From Spirochaetales bacterium (GTDB taxonomy: Bacteria > Spirochaetota > Spirochaetia > Sphaerochaetales > Sphaerochaetaceae), in contig JAGABZ010000010.1 in NCBI GenBank assembly GCA_017614375.1, positions 1-53,880 of the forward strand: a stretch of DNA of 53,880 nt, given 5' to 3'. Position numbers and translations under genes: made by a program. The stretch's first letter is position 1; every line of letters starts with the position of its first letter. Below are positions 41,271 through 48,817 of this stretch, one piece after another. The notes beneath the pieces were generated by a model. That model ran no database searches. It saw nothing but the letters and a program-made list of their open reading frames with translations, and was not told the origin of the DNA.

Positions 41271-42059
41271 TCACTTGATATCATACAGGCCGCTTCTGCG
41301 GTCCCGGAATACGTTGATGCTGTTTCTGATGCCCTCGATTACGGAGAAATCGCAGTCAGCGGTGATTGTCTCCTCTTTCTCCCCCGCCAGGGCCAGGCAT
41401 CGGCCCCACGGATCGAAGACAACGGACCCGCCCCCGTAGACAGTCTCCCCCGCCGTACCGCAGGAGTTGCACACGGCCACGAACATCTGGTTCTCTATGG
41501 CCCGCGCCCTGCACAGGGTGTGCAGATGCTCCATCCGCACCGCCGGCCACTGGCTGACGATGAACAGGCAGTCCAGAGTCCCCAGAGCGAGTGTCCTGGT
41601 CAGTTCCGGAAAGCGCACGTCGTAGCAGATGATCACCGAGCACGCCCTGCCGTCGAGCTCGAAATGGACGAGGTTCTCTCCGGGGGTGAAAAACCCGTCC
41701 TCTCCCATCGGTGAGAACAGGTGGGTCTTGTCGTACTGCGCGACAGTGTTCCCAAAGCGGTCGAACACGAAGCAGGTGTTGTAGATCTTTTCTCCCCGCA
41801 GGTTGGCCACGCTGCCGGCAACTATATTCACTCCCAGTTCCCCCGCCAGGGCGCCGAAGGTCTCCTGAATCCTGACTCCGTCTCTGTCGCAGAGGGCCGG
41901 GAGGTTTTCTTTGGGATAAAAGCCCGTGGTCCACGTCTCGGGCAGGACGATTGTGTCCGCGCCGGTGGCGGCGGCTTTGCGGACAAGCGCCGTGGCCGAG
42001 GCATAGTTGCGCTCAACATCGGCCAGAACCATATCCATCTGTACGCAGGCAATCTTCAT
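41271..42059 (-). CDS. nitrilase-superfamily amidohydrolase (omega-amidase-like)
   Basis: 262 residues. The Glu-Lys-Cys triad is visible as LPETWTTGF, YDKTHLF and VIICYDVRFPE. The overall length and SQWPAVRMEHLHTL match the Nit2/YafV omega-amidase group, which hydrolyse 2-oxoacid amides such as alpha-ketoglutaramate left by glutamine-dependent transaminases. In this operon it could drive the aminotransferase step; that is inference. The start at 42059 has GAGG upstream and lies 7 bp after the fusion-gene stop. Confidence 0.85.
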   Translation of the reverse strand: MKIACVQMDMVLADVERNYASATALVRKAAATGADTIVLPETWTTGFYPKENLPALCDRDGVRIQETFGALAGELGVNIVAGSVANLRGEKIYNTCFVFDRFGNTVAQYDKTHLFSPMGEDGFFTPGENLVHFELDGRACSVIICYDVRFPELTRTLALGTLDCLFIVSQWPAVRMEHLHTLCRARAIENQMFVAVCNSCGTAGETVYGGGSVVFDPWGRCLALAGEKEETITADCDFSVIEGIRNSINVFRDRRSGLYDIK

Positions 42060-42066
42060 TCCGGCC

Positions 42067-44334
42067 TCACAGTTCGCTGCGGATAATCTTTCCGCTGATT
42101 GTCTTGGGCAGCTCGTCACGGAACACGACAAGTCTCGGGTACTTGTACGGGGCCGTGTGGGCCTTCACGTAATCCTGGATTTCCTTCTTCAGCGCCTCGG
42201 TGGGCTCCTTGCCCTTGACAAGGACGATGCTCGCCTTGACTATCTGGCCGCGGATCGGGTCAGGAGCGGCGGAAACACCGCATTCAAGTACATAGGGCAG
42301 TTCCATGATGACCGACTCGACTTCGAACGGGCCGATCCGGTAACCGGAGGATTTGATGATGTCATCAACCCTTCCGACGTAGTAGTAATACCCGTCCTCA
42401 TCCCGCCACGCGGTGTCGCCGGTGTGGTACCAGCCGTCCCGCACGGCCCGAAGATTGCTGTCCCCTTCGCCGACGTAGCGCGAAAAGAGTCCGACCTGAC
42501 GGCCCTCCTTGTAGTCGATGACAATCTCGCCGACCTCACCGTCGGCCACCGGATTACCGTCATGGTCGACCAGGGCGATGTTGTACTGCGGCGAAGGACG
42601 TCCCATGGAGCCGGTCTTGACCTTGTCACCGAGGAAATTGGCGATGGTCAGCGTGGTCTCGGTCTGGCCGAAGCCCTCCCGGACGGTAAGCCCTGTGGCC
42701 TTTCTGAACTGCAGGGCGACCTCGGGATTGAGGGCCTCGCCGGCGGTGGTCATATCGCGGACCGACGAGAAATCGTAGCCGGAGAGGTCTTCCTTGACCA
42801 TCATCCGCAGAATCGTCGGAGGGGCGCAGAACGAGGTGATTTTATACTTTGCAAACAACGGAAGGATGTCCGGTGCGCTGAAGCGGTCGAAATCGTAGAC
42901 GAACACCGCGCCCTCGCACATCCACTGGCCGTAGAGCTTGCCCCAGAGGGACTTGCCCCAGCCTGTGTCGGAAATCGTCAGATGCAGGGAATCCGGCCTG
43001 CAACCGTGCCAGAACCTGGCAGTCGGGAAATGTCCCAGCGGATAGGTGTGTCTGTGCTCGACCAGTTTGGGGTTGCCCGAAGTCCCGGAGCTGAAAAAGG
43101 CCAGGGCTATGTCATCGCCTCCCGGGGTCTGCTCGGTCCGGCGGAAAGAACTCTTGAAAAGCGGATACTCCGAATCGAAGTCCCTCCAGCCCTCGCGCCT
43201 GGCGCCGACGATTACCTTTGTTTTCACCGTCGGACATCGGTCCGTGACTCTGTCGACGATGTCGGCCGTGTCCCCGTCGGAAGTGCAGATGATTGCCGAC
43301 ACCCCGGCGGTGTTGAAACGGTAGATGAAATCGTGTTCCTTCAGCTGGTAGGTTGCCGGTATGGCGACAGCCCCTATCTTTGACAGGGCGAGGATCGAGA
43401 ACCAGAACTGGTAGTGGCGCTTGAGCACCAGCATGACCCTGTCGCCTTTTCTGATTCCCAGGGAGAGGAAGTAGTTCGCGACCCGCGCGCTGTTCTTCTT
43501 CATGTCCTCAAAAGTAAAGCGCCTTTCGTTTTTCTCCCTGTCCAGCCAGATTATCGCCAGCTTGTCCGGATGGCGGGTGGCCAGGGCGTCGACCACGTCA
43601 TAGGCGAAGTTGAAGTTCTCCGTGTTCTTGAAATCCACACCGCAGAATGCTCCGTTGCGGTCTGTTCTGAAGTCGGCGTATTTCTCGCACAAAAGCTTGC
43701 GCATGCCGGTCTGGGGAGGGGCGACGCTGCTTCGGACGTCGGACTCTTTGGTGTCCTCTCCGGGCATTACTACCGCGACAAACACACAGTCCCGGCCTTC
43801 TACGGCTATCATTCCGTGGGGAGTAGACGAATTGTAGTAGATGCTGTCACCTTCGTGCAGCACTTCCTTGTTCTTGCCTACCTGAACAAGCAGGGAACCT
43901 GAGAGAATCAGGTCGAACTCCTGCCCCGAGTGGGTCTGAAGGGCTATCGGCTGATCCTGGAGTTCCTCGGAGTATTCGTACCGGACCCAGTAAGGTTCGG
44001 CTATCTTGCTGCGGAACTTCGGCGCCAGGTTCTGGATGTTGATTCCATCTTCCTTTGCCGTCTGCTGGCCCTGTCCCTTGCGTGTGACGGTATAAAGCGA
44101 AAGCTTGGCCGAATCACCCTCGAGCAGGGTGGTCAGTTCCACCCCGAAGGCCACGGCGCATTTGTGGATGAAGGAGAACGGCAGGTCTGCGCTCCCGCTT
44201 TCATATGCCAGGTACTCGGACTCGGAAACCTCGGTCAGTTCGGCCATGCGGGAGACAGAAAACCCCATGATCTCCCTCATCTCCTTGATTCTAGAGGCCA
44301 CCTCCATCAGCTGGGTGGATGTTCCCTTAGTCAT
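42067..44334 (-). CDS. XRE-HTH / cupin / acyl-CoA synthetase (ACSM-type) fusion
   Basis: 755 residues in one continuous frame. Residues 12-68 form an XRE helix-turn-helix (RIKEMREIMGFSVSRMAELTEVSESEYLAYESG). Residues 114-190 form a cupin with H135 (QTHSGQEFDLILSG) and H173 (STPHGMIAVEG). Residues 240-755 form an AMP-forming acyl-CoA synthetase with SSGTSGNPK at 415-423, a TGWGKSLWGKLYGQW segment typical of medium/branched short-chain ACSM ligases, GFGQTETTL, HTGDTAWRD and catalytic K749 (TISGKIIRS). The first two parts form a known class of ligand-sensing repressors. Fused to an enzyme, the protein may sense its own substrate and bind DNA. GGAGGAGC precedes the ATG, directly after a T-box terminator. 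Confidence 0.92.
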   Translation of the reverse strand: MTKGTSTQLMEVASRIKEMREIMGFSVSRMAELTEVSESEYLAYESGSADLPFSFIHKCAVAFGVELTTLLEGDSAKLSLYTVTRKGQGQQTAKEDGINIQNLAPKFRSKIAEPYWVRYEYSEELQDQPIALQTHSGQEFDLILSGSLLVQVGKNKEVLHEGDSIYYNSSTPHGMIAVEGRDCVFVAVVMPGEDTKESDVRSSVAPPQTGMRKLLCEKYADFRTDRNGAFCGVDFKNTENFNFAYDVVDALATRHPDKLAIIWLDREKNERRFTFEDMKKNSARVANYFLSLGIRKGDRVMLVLKRHYQFWFSILALSKIGAVAIPATYQLKEHDFIYRFNTAGVSAIICTSDGDTADIVDRVTDRCPTVKTKVIVGARREGWRDFDSEYPLFKSSFRRTEQTPGGDDIALAFFSSGTSGNPKLVEHRHTYPLGHFPTARFWHGCRPDSLHLTISDTGWGKSLWGKLYGQWMCEGAVFVYDFDRFSAPDILPLFAKYKITSFCAPPTILRMMVKEDLSGYDFSSVRDMTTAGEALNPEVALQFRKATGLTVREGFGQTETTLTIANFLGDKVKTGSMGRPSPQYNIALVDHDGNPVADGEVGEIVIDYKEGRQVGLFSRYVGEGDSNLRAVRDGWYHTGDTAWRDEDGYYYYVGRVDDIIKSSGYRIGPFEVESVIMELPYVLECGVSAAPDPIRGQIVKASIVLVKGKEPTEALKKEIQDYVKAHTAPYKYPRLVVFRDELPKTISGKIIRSEL

Positions 44335-44340
44335 CGTCGC

Positions 44341-44630
44341 TCCTCCGGGCTAAAAAAAAAGCCCGCCCCAAAGTTTTTCTTTGAGACGAGTCTGTCCTTT
44401 CAGAACAGCACCCGCGGTACCACTCAAATTGCGCCTTTCGGCGCCCCTCAGGCTCCAACAAGCCGTATGCATTGACGCAGCAATCACGTAAGCATCTACT
44501 CATCCTGACGGACTTTCTTGCTTCGGCTCGGAAGTGATGGGCCCTGCGGGACTCCCCTGCCGGCTCACACCGTACCCGGCTCGCTGAAGCTTCATCCCGC
44601 GGCCGTCTTCGTCACAGCCTTTGGTTTGCT
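44341..44630 (-). ncRNA. T-box riboswitch leader, apparent Ile (AUC) specifier
   Basis: On the minus strand the leader runs toward the fusion gene. The T-box core TGGTACCGCG is at 44422-44413. TTTGAG (44428-44423) can pair with CTCAAA to form the antiterminator. The same CTCAAA belongs to the competing terminator at 44352-44390. Stem I is visible: a K-turn-like GTGACGAAGACGG at its base, an apical AGCCGG...GTGAGCCGG, and the 3' strand ATCACTTCCGAG. In that strand the codon AUC (44538-44536) stands six bases before GAG, exactly as in the Ile-specific ileS leader of Bacillus as I remember it. When tRNA-Ile is uncharged it stabilises the antiterminator and the operon is transcribed. Outer limits of the leader are approximate. 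Confidence 0.88.
44352..44390 (-). terminator. T-box-controlled terminator
   Basis: Twelve-pair stem CTCGTCTCAAAG/CTTTGGGGCGGG with G-U pairs, A-rich loop and a run of nine T. It ends 10 nt before the Shine-Dalgarno of the fusion gene. Confidence 0.88.
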
Positions 44631-44632
44631 AT

Positions 44633-44662
44633 GGTCTACCACAACATGCGCTCTAAAGTCAA
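44633..44662 (-). promoter_or_regulatory. candidate promoter of the T-box operon
   Basis: TTGACT, 18-bp spacer, TAGACC, with TG one base before the -10 (extended -10). It starts 31 bp past the stop of the upstream gene at 44693. Confidence 0.45.
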
Positions 44663-44692
44663 GGATACCGGGAATTCCAACCCTGGATGAGG

Positions 44693-47152
44693 TCAGTTCA
44701 ACCCCAGCCTGAGGGCGGAGTCTTCCTTCATCTTGTACTTGAGGATCTTGCCTGCGGCGTTCATCGGGAAGGAATCGACAAAGAGGAAGTACCGGGGAAC
44801 CTTGTGGCGGGCCATCGAACTCTGGCCGTAGGCGCGCATCTCCTGCTCGTCGGCGCTCTGGCCCTTGTGGAGGATGATCCAGGCACAGGCCTCCTCGCCG
44901 TAGACCTTGTCCGGGACTCCGACGACCTGTACGTCGCGGACCTTGGGATTTGTCAGGTAGAACTCCTCGATTTCGCGCGGATAGATATTCTCGCCTCCGC
45001 GGATGATCATGTCCTTGAGCCTGCCGGTGACCCGGTAGTAGCCCTCCGCAGTGCGGCAGCAGAGATCCCCGGTGTGGAGCCAGCCGTCGGCGTCGATTGT
45101 CTGGGCCGTGGCCTCGGGCATCTTGTAGTAGCCCTTCATCACGTTGTATCCGCGGGCTACGAACTCCCCGCTCTGGCCGTCGGGCAGGGCAGCTCCGGTT
45201 TCCGGGTCGATGATGCGGCACTCCACCCCCTCAAAGGCCGAGCCTACCGTCTCGGTGCGCAGGGCAAGGCTTTCGTTGACCTCCCCCATCGTGCACCCCG
45301 GCGAGGATTCGGTCTGGCCGTACACCGAGAGGATTTCGGTCATGTGCATCTCGATCGACGCCCGCTTCATCAGATCCGGCGGACAGTTGGAGCCTGCCAT
45401 GATTCCGGTCCGCATGTGGGAGAAATCCGTCGTGGCGAAGTCGGGGTGGTTGAACATCGCTATGAACATGGTCGGCACCCCGTTGAAGCAGGTGATCTTC
45501 TCCTGGTTTATGCAGGCCAGGGAAGATTTCGGCGAGAAGTACGGCATCGGGCAGAGCGTACCGCCGTGGGTCATCATGCTCGTCATCGACAGTACCATAC
45601 CGAAGCAGTGGAACATCGGGACCTGGATCATCATCCTGTCGGCGGTGGACATGTCCATCCTGTCGCCTATCGTCTTGCCGTTGTTGACTATGTTGCGATG
45701 GGTCAGCATCACCCCTTTCGGGAACCCGGTGGTTCCCGAAGTGTACTGCATGTTGCACACATCGTCGCAGCGTACCAGCGAGGCCCGCCTGCGGACTTCG
45801 CGCAGGGGCACTCTGTCGGCCAGGGCCAGCATCCGCTCCCAGCTCAGCGCTCCGTCCATCTCGAACCCGACGGTGATTACGTTGCGCAGAAAGGGCAGCC
45901 CGGCGGCATACAGCGGTGTTCCGGGGACATGTCCCTCCAGCTCCGGGCACAGTTCGCGGATAATCCCGCGGTAGTCCGAGTCCTTGACCGACTCGATCAT
46001 CACCAGGGTGTGGGTGTCGGACTGGCGGAGCAGATACTCGGCCTCGTGAACCTTGTAAGCGGTGTTCACAGTCACCAGGACCGCTCCGATCTTGACCGCC
46101 GCCCAGAAAGTAAGGAACCACTGGGGCACGTTTGTCGCCCAGATGGCCACATGGTGTCCGGGCCTGACCCCCAGGGCTATGAAGGCCGCGGCAACTCTGT
46201 CGACGTCGTCGCGGAACTGGCTGTAGGTGCGTGTGTAGTCCAGGGTGGTGTACTTGAAGGCATACTGGTCCGGATAGAGTTCGACCATCCTGTCCAGAAC
46301 TTCGGAAAAGGTAAGCTCGACCGGCTCGAACTTCTTCCAGGCGAATGTTCCGGTCCCCGCCCGGTTGGTCGGAAGGGCCGACCTCACCCCGGAGGCGGCT
46401 TTTCCGAAGGAGGATATGAAGCTGACGAAATGGGTCAGCACTATATCGGGATCGGTAATCTGGCTGTTCCAGAGGCAGGAGATGCAGCCCTCGTAGTTCA
46501 GTGATGCCAGGGCACGAAGGACCGGCTCCACCGGCAGTTCGCCCTCACCGAGCAGGACATCCTCATCACCGCTGCGGTCTCCCAGACGTACATGCATGAT
46601 GTAGGCACCCAGAGTCTTTACCGTAGTCTCGGCGCTTTCGCGGGCGCAGAAGAAGGTCTCCCTTGTGTTCCAGCAGATTCCGGTGCAGCCCCGGGCGAGG
46701 GTTCCGACCAGCTCGAGGGCCTTCGGGCTTGAGCTCAGGGTCCCGCTGGTCTCAAAGAGGATGTGGACATCCTTTTCAGTCGCCCGGTCAAAGGCCTGCT
46801 CATATGCTCTGCCCAACTCTCCCGCGCCCGTCTGACCGGCGAGGGTAACGATGACATTCTCAATCCCGGCATGGGCGGCCGAGTCGATCAGCCTGACCAG
46901 ATCGCCGCAGCCGGTGCCGTCGGCATCCAGAGGCTGCGGAAAAACGACGGCGGGCACAAAGAGCGAGCGGTCTGAGAGCATCGTCCGGGCCTGGGATTCG
47001 CGGTCCTGGCGGAGGATGCTGTCCGGATGGATTGCCCTCTCACGCTCCGGGTCGGAAATCTCGAATCCCCGCATCCCGTAGTCCGAGGCCAGACGGCAGA
47101 GCGCGGAAAACGAAGGCGCGTAGACATCGCCGCTTGAGAAACAGAGTTTCAT
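44693..47152 (-). CDS. TIM-barrel (AP-endonuclease-2/sugar isomerase-like) fused to AMP-forming acyl-CoA synthetase
   Basis: 819 residues. Residues 1-265 resemble the xylose-isomerase-like/AP_endonuc_2 TIM barrel (MRGFEISDPERE, VPAVVFPQP, ENVIVTLAGQTG, HVRLGDRSGDEDVLLGEGELPVEPVLRAL). Residues about 285-819 are a fatty-acyl-CoA-synthetase-type ligase with YTSGTTGFPKG, SVYGQTESSPG, HTGDLCCR, TGRLKDMIIRGGENIYPREIE and a C-terminal NAAGKILKYKMK lysine. The barrel's metal ligands are not all recognisable, so it may be regulatory. Substrate unknown. ATGA overlap with the isopropylmalate-synthase-like gene upstream shows they are co-translated. The Ile T-box operon follows. Confidence 0.82.
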   Translation of the reverse strand: MKLCFSSGDVYAPSFSALCRLASDYGMRGFEISDPERERAIHPDSILRQDRESQARTMLSDRSLFVPAVVFPQPLDADGTGCGDLVRLIDSAAHAGIENVIVTLAGQTGAGELGRAYEQAFDRATEKDVHILFETSGTLSSSPKALELVGTLARGCTGICWNTRETFFCARESAETTVKTLGAYIMHVRLGDRSGDEDVLLGEGELPVEPVLRALASLNYEGCISCLWNSQITDPDIVLTHFVSFISSFGKAASGVRSALPTNRAGTGTFAWKKFEPVELTFSEVLDRMVELYPDQYAFKYTTLDYTRTYSQFRDDVDRVAAAFIALGVRPGHHVAIWATNVPQWFLTFWAAVKIGAVLVTVNTAYKVHEAEYLLRQSDTHTLVMIESVKDSDYRGIIRELCPELEGHVPGTPLYAAGLPFLRNVITVGFEMDGALSWERMLALADRVPLREVRRRASLVRCDDVCNMQYTSGTTGFPKGVMLTHRNIVNNGKTIGDRMDMSTADRMMIQVPMFHCFGMVLSMTSMMTHGGTLCPMPYFSPKSSLACINQEKITCFNGVPTMFIAMFNHPDFATTDFSHMRTGIMAGSNCPPDLMKRASIEMHMTEILSVYGQTESSPGCTMGEVNESLALRTETVGSAFEGVECRIIDPETGAALPDGQSGEFVARGYNVMKGYYKMPEATAQTIDADGWLHTGDLCCRTAEGYYRVTGRLKDMIIRGGENIYPREIEEFYLTNPKVRDVQVVGVPDKVYGEEACAWIILHKGQSADEQEMRAYGQSSMARHKVPRYFLFVDSFPMNAAGKILKYKMKEDSALRLGLN

Positions 47153-48537
47153 CTGGCGCGCTCCTCGTAGACTATCTTGTTCAGGGCGTTGATATAGGCC
47201 CGGATCGAGGCACCGACGATGTCGGCCGAAAGTCCGTTGCCCGAATAGAGCTTTCCTCCGCTGCGGAGTCTGACCAGGGCCGAACCCAGAGCCTCGCGCC
47301 CCTCGGTGACTGCCTGGATCTGGAAGTCGTCGAGCTCATAGTGGTGTCCTATGCACTGCTCGACAGCCATAAAGGCGCTGTCGATCGGCCCGTCCCCGGA
47401 CGCGGCGCCGCTGATCTTCTCCCCGCCTTCCTCCAGCACGACGTTGGCAACGGCGGCGGAGAGGTTGGATGAGGTGCAGACGTAGCTTTTAAGGGTATAT
47501 GTGGCTGGAACCTGCATCGCCGAAGAGGCGATGATTGCCTCAAGTTCCCTGCTGGAAATGGTGCTTTTCTTCTCGCAGACACGCTTGAGAGCCTCGAACA
47601 CCCTGGCGTTGTCATCTTCGCTGAGGTCGTACCCCAGCACGCGCACGGCCCTGACAACCTGGTCGATTGTGCTCTGGGCATCGAGAAATACCCGGGCGTC
47701 CTCCCCCTCGGGCACAGTCGGCTGATCCGCGTGTCCGAGTCCCGACAGCAGAGAGGAAATCCCGCTGTGAACAGCGGTGAAATCAAGCCCCGTTTCAATT
47801 CCGAGGTCCTCTCCGCGGGTTCTCAGGGCACGGGCGAACTGATCCAGACCGAGCGTCTGTCCGGCCTCGATCGAAGTCTTGACCCCGTCGGCTCCCGCGC
47901 CCAGAGCAGCCAGGGCATCGGCCACGGCCATGTTCATCGCATCGGAAACCTTCACGGTAACCGGAACTCCGAGGGCTGCCCGTACCTTTTTTGTCAGATC
48001 GGCGAACTCACCGGGCAGGCAGACCCCGGCGTCATCACAGAGGGACACGAACCCGGCCCCGGCCTCAACGGCGGCCTTGCAGATTGAAATCAGCACATCC
48101 GCGTCAGCCCGGGTGGCGTCGAGAGCCTCGAACTCAACCTCCGCTCCGGTCCCGGCGGCGGACGCGCAGAGTTCCGATACCAGTCCGGTCACTGCCGGAG
48201 ACTTCATGTGGCAGACGTACTCCATCTGAACGGTGGAAACCGGAACGGACACTATCAGGCGCCTGACCTGAGCCAGTTCCAGGCAGGCCGCGGCTTGAGC
48301 GACGCTGTCCGGGGTCATGCCAGCCGGCATGGCCACGGTGCAGCTGCCGGCGGCCCGGCAGATGGCCATGGATACAATCCTGTCCTCCTTCGGAGAGGAC
48401 AGCGGGGGAAGCTCCAGAATATCTGCTCCGCAGCGGGCAATGCCGGTTGCCAGGGCGAGTTTCTCCCTGAAGAGAAGGTGCGAGGAACCGCCGCACAGCT
48501 GTCTGAGAGTGCAGTCCGATACGCTTATTCTTTTCAT
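47149..48537 (-). CDS. 2-isopropylmalate-synthase-like protein lacking metal-site residues
   Basis: 462 residues. Residues 1-275 are an HMGL-type TIM barrel; residues about 345-462 are a clear LeuA allosteric domain (GDGPIDSAFMAVEQ, TEGREALGSALVRL, GNGLSADIVGASIRAYINALNK). The active site is altered. The LRDG motif reads TLRQLCG (R12 kept, metal ligand D to Q13), and the HxHND motif reads KVSDA at 196-200, so both His and the Asn/Asp are lost. Acetyl-CoA-dependent Claisen condensation is therefore unlikely. The intact LeuA domain could make it a leucine or isoleucine sensor or a partner of the downstream ligase. GGAGGAAG lies about 4 nt before the ATG. Confidence 0.85.
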   Translation of the reverse strand: MKRISVSDCTLRQLCGGSSHLLFREKLALATGIARCGADILELPPLSSPKEDRIVSMAICRAAGSCTVAMPAGMTPDSVAQAAACLELAQVRRLIVSVPVSTVQMEYVCHMKSPAVTGLVSELCASAAGTGAEVEFEALDATRADADVLISICKAAVEAGAGFVSLCDDAGVCLPGEFADLTKKVRAALGVPVTVKVSDAMNMAVADALAALGAGADGVKTSIEAGQTLGLDQFARALRTRGEDLGIETGLDFTAVHSGISSLLSGLGHADQPTVPEGEDARVFLDAQSTIDQVVRAVRVLGYDLSEDDNARVFEALKRVCEKKSTISSRELEAIIASSAMQVPATYTLKSYVCTSSNLSAAVANVVLEEGGEKISGAASGDGPIDSAFMAVEQCIGHHYELDDFQIQAVTEGREALGSALVRLRSGGKLYSGNGLSADIVGASIRAYINALNKIVYEERAR

Positions 48538-48573
48538 GGCTTCCTCCGGAACAAACGGGTTTGTTTTCCCGCT

Positions 48574-48602
48574 ATTCTATTGGAATGACGGTGTTAAGGC
48601 AA
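48574..48602 (-). promoter_or_regulatory. candidate promoter of the IPMS-like/ligase pair
   Basis: TTGCCT, 17-bp spacer, TAGAAT. A CGGG...CCCG hairpin lies in the short leader. Confidence 0.5.
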
Positions 48603-48607
48603 CTGTC

Positions 48608-48817
48608 TCACTCAACCGAGAGGACCTTGTAGCCCTGGTCTTCAACCGCCTTTTTCAGGGTCTGGGCAGGCACCGCGGAGGACAGGCTCACTTCGGCCGT
48701 CCCGGTTTCATGGCTGACGACGGCCTCCCTTACCCCCTGTACAGCCTCGAGGGCCTTTTTCACCCTCATCTCGCAGTGCATGCACATCATCCCTTCAATC
48801 TTAAGAACGGTCTTCAT
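48608..48817 (-). CDS. possible separately initiated CopZ-like copper chaperone (C-terminus of copA)
   Basis: An in-frame ATG at 48817 is preceded by AGGAG at 9 nt and opens exactly at the N-terminus of the C-terminal HMA domain. The 69-residue product ([15 protein letters not shown]...) would be a complete CopZ. Whether it is translated separately is inference. E. coli also makes a free chaperone from copA, but by frameshifting and from the N-terminus. Confidence 0.45.
   Translation of the reverse strand: MKTVLKIEGMMCMHCEMRVKKALEAVQGVREAVVSHETGTAEVSLSSAVPAQTLKKAVEDQGYKVLSVE

Noticed and set aside
44687-46504. Long open frame antisense to the TIM-barrel/ligase fusion
   Set aside because: Shadow frame. 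The minus strand carries recognisable domains.
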